NCBI GenBank assembly: GCA_036345935.2
Contig: JADWOT020000002.1
Span: 13,724,442 to 13,788,441 of the forward strand
DNA length: 64,000 nucleotides
Origin: Taenia hydatigena
Taxonomy: Eukaryota; Platyhelminthes; Cestoda; Cyclophyllidea; Taeniidae
Reading direction: 5' to 3'
Shown: positions 36,459 through 49,583 of the stretch, in pieces
Layout: each line of letters starts with the position of its first letter
Position numbering within the stretch: the first letter of the stretch is position 1
Notes under the pieces: generated by a model
What the model saw: only the letters and a program-made list of their open reading frames with translations
Told to the model about the DNA's origin: nothing
Databases searched by the model: none
Program-made: the position numbers and the translations under genes

Positions 36459-39400
36459 AAATGAGTTTTTAAAAATCATACTAAGAGCTCTATGTATTTA
36501 CTTTTTTCTTGGCCCTCAAACGCTCTAGACGAGCAGACTGACTGCGAAGGGGCACCTACATTGGCAGAACTTGGGGCGGAAAACAGGAGCTGAAGTTATA
36601 CGTGCCTGGAACACTCTTCGCCTCTTACGGTTCTGACGACCCATCACGGGATTCGTGTTCACCGAACGCATCTCACATCCAAAAACAGTCATCAAGTGGT
36701 CTTTTAACTTCTCGCGTACCGTTTCTGGTGTTGTCTTAAGCAGCAGTCCTCCTTCTTTCGTTTAAGCCCAAGGCCGTCTTCGTTGCCAATAGCAGATGTG
36801 GCTTTGTACGGACGCATCTGCATATAGCCAGAGAGGTGATGAAGGCAGTTCTGTTTATACCTGTCTCCTCCAGTTTATTTGGGCTGTTGATCGGGGTGGT
36901 TGCTCTTCTATCTCATAAAAATTCTTTGATACAACATTTTGAGGTTATTTTTTGACAGGTGGGTTACTACATGGAACCGCTAAATATCATTTCCTTATCT
37001 CATTCATTCAAGGTGTTGTCTCCCCGCAAAGAAATCGCGTTAGTTTTTAACATTTGAACGCATTTTAACGTTTGTCGCATTGAGCCGAGCAAAGTAAATA
37101 CCTGAACCGAAAGTGTTATTTGCAGTAGTGCATGGAATTATACGCAAGTATGCTTGCAACGAAGCTTTCATTGCCAAGGCAACAAACATAAGAATTGAAG
37201 CAACAAAGTGATAGTTGGGTCTAGGTAGCTAAAGTGAAGTTTGCTTGATTTGGCCCTGTACTAACCAGTGCGCGGAATATGGGAATGAGATGTTTTTAAT
37301 GAGAATCGTAAAAAGTGCGGCGAAAGGGTTGCAGCACATACGGCATTTCCATCCTTAGTTTCATCAGAGGAAAAGCATGATTTTGTACTGCCTTACCAAC
37401 GTGAAGATAATTTAAGCCTCGCGTGACTCTAAACTGCAGCACGAGATGATAAAATATTGAGCGAATGCATTAAAGGCGTAGGCGTTACGATGTTAGAAGG
37501 ACTAGTGATGGTTGGGGTAGATGTCGTTTACGTGGTTCGGGTTGTGGCATGTGTTGATACTGAGATAGGATACGATAAGCTATTCCTTTTGCCTCCATGA
37601 CATGAGGGAGGTGGAAAGAGGACGTTTAATGCCCTTGGCGGTTACGCGTGCCGCATTTCATTAGCGACTTAAGAAATCTCTAGCTAATCATCTATTTTAT
37701 TTTCCCTGCTTTCCACCTTATGAAAATGAAGTCTTCCCTTCCAGTACTTGTCAAATAGCTTTAGTTGTAGAATTGATGCACTCCTTCCTCTTCCAATCTA
37801 TGTGATTTAGGTGACCGCATTGCTGAATCATTCGAGCAGACGATAATTCACACTCACAAGACCACCTTTATGAAGCAGCACGACTCAATGAACTGAAACA
37901 TGATTTCGTAAGGAGCGATTTTGCTTGATAGTAGAAAGGAGAGTAGCGGGAGTGGCATTCAACCATTGACGTGAACAATGCCTGGAGTCCGAGGCCATCA
38001 AAATTGCTTATGTGGCAGTCTTCACTCTTTTGTTACTAACATGCTTTGAATTAAACTTCTCTGAGTTAAACTTTTAGTGAAGACATGAATAATGCGCAGT
38101 TCGGATCGGGTGCAGTGCCACGATCTGTATAACTGCTGCCCAAACTTTAATGTTTGCATCCAGATCTTTGAATAATGCGAATTCAAATTAAATTACAAAT
38201 TACAAATTTCGCATAGCAGCTACTGTTTTGCTCGATAGGAGAGCTAATATTTACTGCTATAAGAATGTGGGAGTACTCCCAAAGAACGGCAGGATGACAT
38301 GGATGAGCTAGTGAGGATGTCGTGGTGGATGCTGAGCACACGACCGCCATTTACACACCAAAAGGGTACGATCCACAGGCTATGTATTTGTTGCTTCTGT
38401 TTCTCTTTTACGTCCATGTAGGGTGGTTTGCTGGCCGAGGAACTGAGTGAGAGAAAAGCTTATGACGAAGAATTGCTGGGCGGCCATAAATTGCATTATT
38501 ATTTTCTCCCAAATGATCCTCCGACGGGTTTGGAGTGCGCATCATTCTATGCCATAAAGACCATGCTTTGTTCCAATTTATGGTAGAATGCAGACACAGT
38601 TTCTGACAACGAATCGTTTGCTTAAAAAGATTAAATGTTGTGGTGCCCTTGATCTGCCTACTTGATGGGATTTCGATACAACTGAAGCTGTTTGAGAGAA
38701 ACTTCTTAATAAGTGTAAGATCAGTCAATCGGCGGAAGGGAAGTGCTACACCTAGAAGGCGATTTGAGACCATTCTTCACTACTGCAATGCCTGCCCACG
38801 AGAAGGCACATACACCAGATTGTGGGAAGATTAGGGAAGACCGGGCTTATAATGTGTACTATTGAAGCAGGTGTCAGCTACATCATAGCATCAAGGCGGG
38901 GTGCAGACACAGATGCATCGCTGGAGGGTGACAAAGCAGCAGTGGTGGTAGAGTTTGTGGTGCGTAGCGAACTGGCTTTGTCGTCGAATGTAGCACTGCA
39001 GACTACGTAGGGTTAGGTGTCAGAGGTGCTGGAAGCCTCCATTGGGGCTGCCCCGGTGGCATAGGAAGTGAGGCTGGCTGGAGGCGAGGGTGGCTGAGTT
39101 CCTAGCAATGATTATCACTCTATATTCCCTACTTTTGTAAGCTTTTATCGCTTCCCCATTCGCCCATTTATGATGCAAAGTACTCAGCCCTTTCATATCA
39201 ATTTGCATCCTGTGTTCACATAGCTATCCATCAGTTGTCCTTCATTGTTTTATTTACCTCGTTCACTTCTTACTTTTTGTGCTCAGCTCAACAATTTGGT
39301 TTTACCTGCTCAAGATCGCATCGGTTTTTTCTGAATGAATTATTCGGCACATTTATTGAGCTTTCTGACCTCACTCTTAAATTATTTACGTGTTTTTAGA

Positions 39401-40695
39401 TTGCCTTAAGATTTACCTTCCCGGTAATGTGCACAGCGTCTCCATCGCTGAGACACGTGGTTGAAGTGTGGAGTTGTTAATGTAATTGAGGTTGGAAGGG
39501 CTTGATTTGTTCTAGATATGCGTAAGCATCACTAACCCAGTCGACTCCAGTGCAGTTGTCTAGTCTCTTGTAGCTGTCAATGACTTCGTCCCAATTTGTC
39601 ACGTCGGCACATTCGCACAAGTTAAAGTACATCCGCACAACCTCCCCCTTCACTCCGAGGTGCCTCGGTTAATGGTAGACACCAGAGCTTTGCTCTACCT
39701 TTACCCCATATCTAAGTTGTTCAACGGTCTAGCAACTCACTACCGTGGGAGGAAAAATGGCGTTCGAGGGAAAAACGCCGTCAAAACCACAGTAGATAAG
39801 AAGACCTAGGTTAGAGGGTTTTCGTACATCATATTTTAGCCTATGGAACCCGTTCTCTACACATTATTGAAGCTACTCGGGATCACCCACGGGGTAGCTC
39901 CCTCCTCATTAGGGTGGCAAGCCTACCAATGGCGTTGTCTTTGTCGAATTGGTAAACATCACATGGGTGGGAAGGGCAAACACTAACAATATGAATCACT
40001 TATCTTCCTCCTTGCATGACCTCAACAACTCGATCGACCCCATTTGCAGCAGTCAATCACTATCACACAAACAGCTACGTTCTGAAATCAACGCGAGTAA
40101 TGCAGTGTAATCATCAGTCTAATATAATCATGACCCAGCTAATGAAACTACCAAGCAGAGCGCACTGGAATTCAATTGTTCAACCGTCAACTGTTCCATA
40201 AATTGATCTCCCAATTCATTCGTCGCGCAACCAGTCTCTTGCTTCTCATTCCAAGCAACCATGCGAATTTTCATAACTCCACTCGCAAGAAGCCTTCTAA
40301 ACACTCATAGTTCCTCACAAGCACAAGCGTATTACTTCAGCTGCCAACCAGCATCTAGAGGAAGGTACATGTATGCGTTGGTTGCTTCTATTTGTAGCGT
40401 GCTTTGTCTTTCACTTGCTAGCGAGTGATAGCAATGTGCAAGTTTGTAAATGTCATTAACTGCTTTGAGAAAGAAGTGGACAGAGAAAAGTGACACGATG
40501 CGGTTAGAGTAGTTACAGGACTGAACAGGAAGGTTGAGTGATTCACGTCCTTCCTTATATTCTATAGGACAGATTCAAACATATAAGAGTGGGGTTAATG
40601 AGGAATGCCTTGATTTTTAGTTCCGCATTGCCCCTACAATTGGTACATGAAAGTTTTTTATTGGGGAGAGTACGTGCTACCACGGTGCAATATTA

Positions 40696-40710
40696 CAGAC
40701 AGACAGACAG
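40696..40710 (+). repeat. (CAGA)n microsatellite
   Basis: Fifteen bases of CAGA repeat, uninterrupted, in non-coding sequence. Confidence 0.8.
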
Positions 40711-43700
40711 CTATTAATTCACCGTTTTTGTGTGCGCGGTCTTCTAAACTAATTTAAAATGGCAATTTTGGTTTGATAAGTACCGAATTGGTCCGCGTCT
40801 ACATTGTTAAGGTCGGAGTTGTTAAGAGTGAAGCAAGAATTCTAAGTGGTGCACCACCTGTCCTCCTCTCACTTTGACACTGGCATATGTCTCATAGTAA
40901 TAACTAGGTAATGGACGAGGAGGTAGAAATAGATGAAAGTCTAGTACTGACCCCTGCTCTGGCATTGTGATGAAGGATTACGTGGTATTTAGACATTCTT
41001 GCGGAGTTCCATTGCTGTGGGTTCCATTTGAGCAACAGAACAAAAGCGACTGGGTTCGTTGTGCTCATCATCAACGCGAGTTCTGGCAGCTCTACTTCCA
41101 ATGATAAAAGTGCTCATTTTTCGGACTGGTGTTTGCCGTTAAATGAGACGGAGGATGAGGAGCGATTGGAGTGATGGCAGTAGTTGCACTTGTATCTCTG
41201 TTACACACCTGATTCTATCTTACTGCAAGGGCTAGTACTAATGCGAGCGCATTGCAAGCGCAAACGTGCGAATAGGAAGTGATGTCTCTGTTGAACTCCT
41301 TTTTGCGTGCATAGAAGTTGTGCGAAAAGGAATACACCTGACTTCCATTTTTTAGCAATCACTGCTGTTCGTTCTTTATTTGTGGGTGTGGATGGAGTAA
41401 AAGTGAATCGCCGATGTGAATTACTCCATTGGTACAGTGATCTCCATTTTCACAACTCCTTGGCATCTTTTTATTTTTAATGGATAATGAATATTAATCC
41501 ACAAAGAGCGTCAACATGTTGCGCACTATGTGCTTGCAAGTTGAGCATGACTGACTGACCCAACGACTGGCAAATCCCATGACTCGGGCTAATAGACGAG
41601 CAATAGGGCCAGCGGTCAACACAATGCATCAACCCCTGATCTTTGCAAATATGACACCTTAGGTCAATTCTCGGCTGACGGATGCACCTGTTCTCTCGCT
41701 TATTTAATTACCTTCCACTGATTCAACTGAAGGGAGATTCTCATTCCATGACGCAGTGATTGAGGAGGTTAATCAACTTCCTTGACCATAGGCAAGGAAG
41801 CTGACATTTATCGCCCAGCACACCACTTCGTACTGTGTGTAGATTTCAACTTACCCTCCAAATTACCTATTTAGTGTTTCAACTGGGAGAGGTTTATTTT
41901 TTAAGATCCTCTAAGTCAAAAACAAATTTCAATAACACACGTACGAGGCAGTGCACAACTCACGTTAAGTAGACTGGAAGGCGTCTCAAGACTCTAATAG
42001 GACGCGCACTTGACATGAGTTAGTTTGGATATCACTAACTCAAACAGCAGACAATACTTTTGCTGCGTATACGCAACAGCAAATAGAGCAATGGTCCCTC
42101 TCGTTAGGAACAATTTTGTGAACTTCTTTGACACCAGTGGTGATAAAGCCTTTCGCAAATGCATTCAAATGGAAATTTAATAATTTGGATCGCAATCAAT
42201 TCAGAGTCGAACTTAGATGGGTAGATGGCGAAACAGAGCACAATTGTTATGCATTTTCTGAGGTAGGAAAGACTGGTCTCAAGTGGCCGTGTTGCGGTCT
42301 ACTTAAGACAGGTCTTTGATGCATGTCTTAGTCTCTCCAACCCACGCATTATTTGACTAAGCAAGCGTTTTGTTAGTTAGAAGGCTTCTGCTAACACTTC
42401 TGAGCTCTTGACTTTCGTCGGAGTCACTGACTCACCTTACACCACGTCTAATGACTGCGTCTACGTTAGCAGCTACCTTCGTGCGATTAAAGCGCAATAT
42501 GCTCGATAAGATGCATGTGATGCTTGAATAAACGTAGTTTTAAAGTAAATTATTTTCGAGTAAACGCAATTTGTGGTAATAATTTCGAGAAATGAAATGG
42601 CATGATTTCCCGTCATCTGTCTTTTAAAAGACCTATCAAATGTACAGAGGGGCAATGTCACTTGCAATCTGCATGACACTACCAAAGACAGCTTGTGCAG
42701 GTGCTATCGCTTCTCTCATTCGGACAAATTTCAGCTTCGTTGACGGAATCATAAAAAAGAATCTCAATAATCAAGTTTGATGGAAGACTCTCTCGGATTA
42801 ACACCTGAAAGCAAAAATAATTGCATGATAACTACCAGAGATCTGCTTGGATGATGTACACATAAGCCATGATTTTTGACGAAAATAGCATTTTGATCGT
42901 GCAACAACAACCCAGGTAATGGTTGCGTGTCAGATGGTACAAGTAGCTGTGGTCAGTAAGGAAGGCGCCGCATCGACGCCATTGTTACAGAAGGTTGTAA
43001 TCGCTATCAAGGAATATGAGTTCTTTGTTTCATTGATTTCATTTTTGCTGTTCAGCACTTTGATTTTGGCACATTTCGCTCCGGACGACACGAAAAGACC
43101 AATGTGCTGGCACCAAGGCGAGGTCATGCCGATCTCTAACTTGATTTGTAGGCTGCCATACCGTTAATCTCTGCAAAATCTCCTAACAATGGTAGACCTC
43201 AGTAGACTACATCTATTTCTCCTTGCTTGCTTATGCTTATATCTCTCTACTTACTAGCTTTTTTAACCTGCTCTTGTGCATCCAATTCCTACATCACCTT
43301 ATATCGCGTGCATTTTTACGCATTTGGGCACAAAACAACAAATATCAGAAGATCACAGATCTCCCATCGGAATTACTATTACGATAATGCGAATCCCTTG
43401 ATGCTCCAGACTTGGATGCTTTCCACACGATGATTCTGCACTGTCATGAGTCAGCACATCAAGCAGTGGACGTGGCTAGACAAGCATCTGTGTCAGTTAT
43501 TATTTCCACAGTCTTCACGAATCTCCTTCCCAAAAGCTTTTGAGGCTATTCAATACCATACACAGCAAACTGGCTCCTGTCAAGCTCTCGTATCCACGTT
43601 GCCTCATGACCAAGACCACAGAACTATCCACTTTTGTCTGTCGTCTTTCCTTAACATCGATAAGATGGCTTATTGCAAGTGCATACTGCTGTTGGAAGCA

Positions 43701-46700
43701 CCACGTGTAGAAGCTGGCAAGGAAATTCTTCTAATCGGGTATCTAGTGAACATACGTTTTGCAAGAATAAGTAATCTTATCATTATTGGGGATCACCATG
43801 GAAGTGGTAGACATTATGTTACCCAAAAGAAAACGAATACAGGCAATGACAATGAGTCTGACAACTGCGATTGCATTGTCTACCCTGTGTGCACCTTGTG
43901 TGCCCTTAACGATTTCTTAAGGATGAACTAAGAGCTGTCATGGAAGGCCTTGCTCCTCATCAAACCTTAATCGTTGCACTCATCGTAAATGTGAGGAGGG
44001 CTAAATCAGGCGAGATGGAATATTCCGGAAAATTCAAACACGAAATTGGTAAATTCTACAATTATCTGCTGTCTGCTGTACCAACGAATTAGAGACTGCG
44101 GTGCATCAGGCGTGAGGATAAGGATTTCATCAATTAGTTTGATCTATGGGAATGAGGTTGTTACGATGCGATCTCCAAGAGCAAGCAAGAGCCTTCGTGA
44201 CGGCTAATTTGAAGTGTAGCCTGTAGGATATTACACCTTTTTAAACCTTTTATGCATCCAACAGTGCTGCTGCTTTACTTCGGCTTTTGATTTTGCACAG
44301 TTATCAGTTGCAAAATGCCTTTTAAAACTGCGGCTCCGTCATTAGCTTGCTTTTAGACCTGATGGAGCGGAGGCTGATGAATTATTCCTGATTCAAAAGT
44401 GCTTCTTCCCTAGGCCGTTATTTGCGATTTTATTCTGCCGTAGACTATAACTCAGTGGTTCCTACCAAAGTAAAATATGATGAGAGGAATTAGAGAGGGA
44501 CACATTGGCTTTAAACAGAGCGACGTCACTGAAAACTATTTCAAGGTTACTGCTGTTGTCGACTGTTTCAAGACCGCCTTTTCTGTTCTTTTTTTCTTGC
44601 CCTGCTATTTTACAAAACAACCTCACTTTCGCTTACGTCACATCCTTCGTGTGTGAAATACCCAAGCTCGCTCTAATATAGGTGTAGATGCAAAAACATG
44701 GGTGCTTTTGTTCAAAACAATGACGGTACCCTTTGAATGTCAGTAGCAGTTTATGTCCTTGAGTTCTCTGCGGCACCAACAGTAATGCATCATGCAGCAA
44801 CAATAAAAGCGAGTAAACAGCGATTAAATCTGCAGCCAAGGAATGTCTACCAATTCATTTAGCTTGGATGCAGGTTTTGCAATGTATTTCCCAGCAAAAT
44901 CCTCTTTCTTATGCTTTGAACTTCTTGATACTTTAGGAGCGCAGTTTTGTAATTTTTAATTTCATATGTCGATAAGACAATGCCGGCTGCTAAAATTAGA
45001 CAATTGGACAAAATTAGACGATTTTACATTTATTGTAGAAAGTGATGTCGCGGAATTTACTACATAACTTTCTGTTTTGTGGCTGACATTTATCAAACCT
45101 TGAATTATAACATATTTTTGGCAGCATTTCGAAGATGCTGGTGGGCTTTAATGATAAAAGAGTAATAAAACTTACGAAATGTGCATCTATTTGATGGTTT
45201 ATTCAGAGATGGAGGTATGTGGTGTACAACGACTTCATTGACAATAAATCTGAGGCAAGTGGCGATGGGATCTAGACAGTCGATCCGTGGAACTAATAAA
45301 ATTCTTGAGCTTTCACAACAGTATCTCTGAAAGGCACAAAAGTCGACTCTACCTCCATCAGGCTTATTACAGCCATTAACTAATGCAGGCAATTTTAAGT
45401 CACAATCAATGCATTAAATTGGACCCTTTCTCCTCGATAAGGGCATCTCAATCCTCAAACATTGACTTTATTCCTTACCTTCCCTTCATAGAAATCATTG
45501 CTCTAGCAAACACAATTCCTCACGACCATATCAGGCAAGATAAAGGCAACATTTAACATTATCCTCCCCACAACTGTCCCTGTACTTTATTATCTGACAC
45601 ACCCTCCATCACCTCACTACCTGTGGTGGCATGCTGACTCGATAACACTGACAGCCCAAAAAAATGCGCAGAGCTTTGTGAACTTTGACATCATTTGTTG
45701 ACGCGAATTAAAGTTGACTGCTTAGTTTTAGGTATCTGTAAAAGTCCCCACAATGGGTGTAGGATATAATGCAGCAGAATCAAACGCATCATTCCCTTTG
45801 TTATGAATGACACTTACCTAAGCCAAATTTACAGAAGATATTTCTACAGCAGCGTTTTAAAAAGACTGATAAATTCTAACGATAAAATGGTAACAATATT
45901 TGCTGTACGTGTATCATATTACCATCAACGTCCTACATCATCACACCACCTGTGGTGGCATGCTGGCTGGACATCGCCAACTCAAAATTGTCTTTTAGCA
46001 GAAAGGTGTACTAAATACAAAGGAGATGGAGAGATGAGGCATAGGTGATGGCGGGTCGATTACTATGCGTAGAGATAAGTCTGGTGAGCGCCCGCTTTCT
46101 GCTAGTGATTGAGGAATGCTCCGCTCACTCGGGCAAGCACCTTAGCGATTGAAAATCGGGTTGGTCAGGCGACTCTTGGCCCAACCTCACTGACATTTGG
46201 TTCTCTGTTGTGGGTTGAATTTCAAATTTCATTTTGTCAAAGCTGTGCATAAAAGCAGAAGAATAGAAGACTGCATGAATAAATAAAACGCAAACAGCAC
46301 ACACTAATGAGTGCAAGAAAAACAAACTCTGAGGAGGTGAGACGGTTTATGGAAGAACGGATAAAACGCGAGTAAATAAATAAAAACACAGTAAAGTTGA
46401 AGGACGCAGATTGTTTTAAAGATGTGAACGTGCGTACGATGGTGCTTTTAATTCATCCAGCTAAGTGGCAGTTGATCTGATTCCCTTTATTTTGTAGCAT
46501 GTGATGTTGTTTTGGAACAAAATGTGTCATGGCGGCAGGGTGGGTATCCAAAAGCTGTTCAGTCCTTTATAAGGTCTGACACATCGAACGGACCTAAGCT
46601 AATATTATCCGCTCAAGATCTATAAATAGCGCAGTTTCGCATACCAAATCCAAAATGTGGTGCAAAGGATTTAAGCGCACGAAATTTTCTTTGCAACAGC

Positions 46701-46781
46701 CGAAACTTATGTGTCCCATACTACTGCTGCATTCAGTTGAAGGTAGTAATTTAGACTAGACAAAAATCGTGATAAATTCTG

Positions 46782-47246
46782 TTATGCGATTATGCACTTT
46801 TTCATTGTGTTAAATAGTTGTTGGAGCTTAGGTAAAGTGCTGTCTGTCAAACCAACCTGCAATTGTCTACCAAACATGGTCCTAGGTGTGAGAATTAAGG
46901 CTTGAATGAAAGTCGAGTGAAACACATCAAAATAGGCCAGAGTTTTCGGTGGTCCAGCAGGCTGATACCTCAATATGCATGCAACCAAGTGACATAGCAT
47001 TTGAGATTTAAAAAAGGAAGCTGTTAGTCCGAATCCGAACTTTCGCGCTTTTTTCAAAGCGGCATATTCGGCGAACACACCCTCAAGATTAGCGTTGAAT
47101 ATTTATTTGCCTGCTGTGAATTAATTAATTTTTAAGTGAAAATTTAACTTACGTGGCTATCGACGAAATGGGTTGACTTGCAAGAATCGCAAATCCACAT
47201 TTCGGTATAATCGTCTGGACCAATTGTGGACTCGTTTCAGCGTGAA
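46782..47246 (-). other. Possible minus-strand exons, unidentified
   Basis: A 98-codon minus-strand frame (46782-47078) has a regular, protein-like sequence with GPPKTLAYFDVFHS and FGRQLQVGLTDSTLPKLQQL. Just upstream (about 47213-47154), a short frame reads DDYTEMWICDSCKSTHF and ends at a good GTAAGT donor. It carries a C-x2-C-x3-H cluster. The two do not join cleanly, because the best acceptor (TTCACAG) leads into a frame that soon stops. I cannot name a family. Confidence 0.2.
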
Positions 47247-47547
47247 GCTGACACCCCTGGGAAGTGGGTTCGTGGAAAACAACTTTGCTGTGGTCCATTT
47301 ATCATAGAATTGCTGGTTCCACTTTCGTATCGGCACAGAAAACTTGTTAAATCTTTGTGTTTTCAGTGCTTCAAAACAATGCACCGAGGCTTTTGTGCTT
47401 GTATCATTAGGGTCTGCAATGTTTTGTCCTTCCACATGGTAAGCTTTCCATGCCCAGCGATGAGCTATGCGTCAAACGCTGGGTGCTGTGCTGCGAGTGT
47501 TTCGATGCTCAGTGATGATATTGTGTTGCGAAATAACACATCATCAA

Positions 47548-47722
47548 ATAATCGGAGCTCACTAGCGCAGGGTAGGAAATCGCGCTAAGACTCTTAGTCC
47601 TACCGCAAATAACAGAAATTTTACCAGCTATTTACTGGTTTGCATAAGAGGTGCATCTTAATATGTTTCTTACGGTTGGCAGCGTACAAAAGCCGATGCC
47701 AGCGGCGGCAGCAGCAGCAGAG
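47548..47722 (+). repeat. Dispersed repeat R4, copy A
   Basis: Matches the reverse complement of 53172-53347. Shared words are AGCTCAC-AGCGCAG, AAGAGGTGCAT and GTACAAAAGCCGATGC, ending in a GGCGGCAGCAGCAG run. Divergence is moderate. Copies are 5.5 kb apart and inverted. Neither copy has a frame open throughout. Confidence 0.8.
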
Positions 47723-49530
47723 CGATCCAAATGTGCGAGATTTGATGTGATATTTTTATCCTACTCAGCATTAGAGACTGTGAGCTAGAACGCAGCTAAC
47801 ATTTGAATACAGGTTTAATTGGACATAAAAGCCAAGCTCCTGTAGCAAAGTTGCTGGCCGTAGTCTACCATATCAAGTCCCACGTTTCTCAAGATGGCTG
47901 CCTATGATCAAATTTCAGTTACAGTATTCTTCTACTTGCACCAAGAGCAGTAACAAAGCCTGCGCCCCACTTCGACAAACCAACAAGTTGCAGCAAGTTG
48001 CTTACTGATTGACAAGGCAATAGATTGTTCGCGAAAGTAGAAAGATGAAGTGCAATGGCATTTGTTAATAGCTTCGACAATTCACGCATTCAAGCCCTTG
48101 TGGCTGTAAGGATACTTGTATGCACTTAACAGACTACTACTGTTTGGGAGAGTGTGCGATAACGGAAGCCTTGGTTTGCGTAAGCGATCCTCGTACAGGT
48201 GCGCTACAGATAATCTTGGGGCGTAAGTGCGCTTAGATTACGAAATAAAAGCAAAAACCTTGCTTATGTAATATGGCGCTACCAAAGGCAGGAAGTCCCC
48301 ACATTCGACACGTTTCGCTTTGAGTTTATAAGCTAAGTGTCTAATTTTTCTCTAATCATCGAGCTGGGAAAGCAAACGAAATAATACCTGTACCTCTATG
48401 CACGAACCATGCAACGGAAACGTCATTAACGCTTTCACTAGGCTGGTAGGCTTTTAAAATAACGCTGACCGCAGCATTATTTGACTGACATAATTACTCT
48501 GCATGGATCGGTGTCGATTTAATCGTGCAGATGGATGGAAGCATAGACGATTCCAATGCAATTTCGCCCAAGACGATTGTCATCCTTTTTGTTCATTATA
48601 TATGCTAGAACCAAAGAGGGGCCCTGAATGCAGCCGAGTTACGCGTTTGTTTGACATTTTGTATTCAAGCCACATTTTCGTCATGCGGTCGTCATCAGCG
48701 AGTCAGCACGATTGACCCGCTGAACAAGCCTAAGTTCACGTCAATCAAAATACTCAAGAATGACCATAATCCAGGTTCTTGATCCCAATTTCTGCAGCAC
48801 ATGGGGCTTTTACACACCAAATACAACACCACATCTCTATTTTTATTAGAAATCTTGATTTTAATTTTGCGCAAGCTTTACAATCTTGGTAGGCACTAAG
48901 CATACTGATATTGCTCTTGTGGTAGTGATTGATTACAGTGTCCAAGTTACACGATGCAAATCAAAAGTCGCTGCAAATGATGTGGTTTATTGATGGTGAT
49001 ACCATTGCCATCACCAAACAAATGGAGGGATTGCGAAAACATTGTGTCATTTGGCATAAGGGAATTTTGTGTCACCTGCTGGATGTTTTATGCACTTGAT
49101 GTAGTGAAACGGAAATCTCGTCCAACATCTGCAACAAATGCCTCTAGAGCTGTATAAATTTGCCCAATGCCAATCGCCTCGTCGCGTTTCAGCAATAAAT
49201 TATGGGCAAACATGTTTCGCACGAGGAGGAGTGTGTTCACTAGCACACTTAGGCACCTGAACATACAATATTGAAAAACAATTTGCCAATGGCAACTACA
49301 CCTCCATTTGGGCGGTAGATCTTAACGTTATAAACAGATTCCATGAGACATAAGCAAATGCTAGATCCACGTTTTGTGACTTAAGCCACTATCGTCATAC
49401 GATCCCCTTCGACGCCCTTGCGCTAGAGACCACATAAGCATCCAACTCAATTGTTATCGCAAACACACAAAAATAGTACCCTGACAGCTGCACAGACACA
49501 TCTTTCCAGCCGCACAAAGCTGTAGCACAT
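47723..49530. other. No supported gene
   Basis: Sequence between R4 copy A and the arginase promoter. Only short ORFs without motifs were seen on either strand. Confidence 0.35.
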
Positions 49531-49534
49531 GGAG

Positions 49535-49542
49535 TATAAAAG
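49535..49542 (+). promoter_or_regulatory. TATA box of the arginase gene
   Basis: TATAAAAG lies 49 bases before the arginase ATG, which fits a transcription start near 49565 and a very short 5' leader. It is the only strong TATA element in the preceding 200 bases. Confidence 0.6.
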
Positions 49543-49583
49543 GTGCTTACAACCCAAGCTGAGCCAATTTGCGCTTTCGCGTC

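Larger units (their letters stand above)
36459..47547. other. Long stretch without a firmly supported gene
   Basis: About 11 kb with no recognised domain. The longest frame is 43446-43931 (161 codons, plus), about the length expected once by chance in a window this size; it has no known motif. A short (CAGA)n run lies at 40696-40710. Segment 42919-43167 encodes one hydrophobic, membrane-like stretch. A minus-strand frame at 46782-47078 is listed separately. Confidence 0.3.

Noticed and set aside
43446..43931. 161-codon ORF, plus strand
   Set aside because: No recognised motif. A frame of this length is expected about once by chance in 64 kb at this composition.
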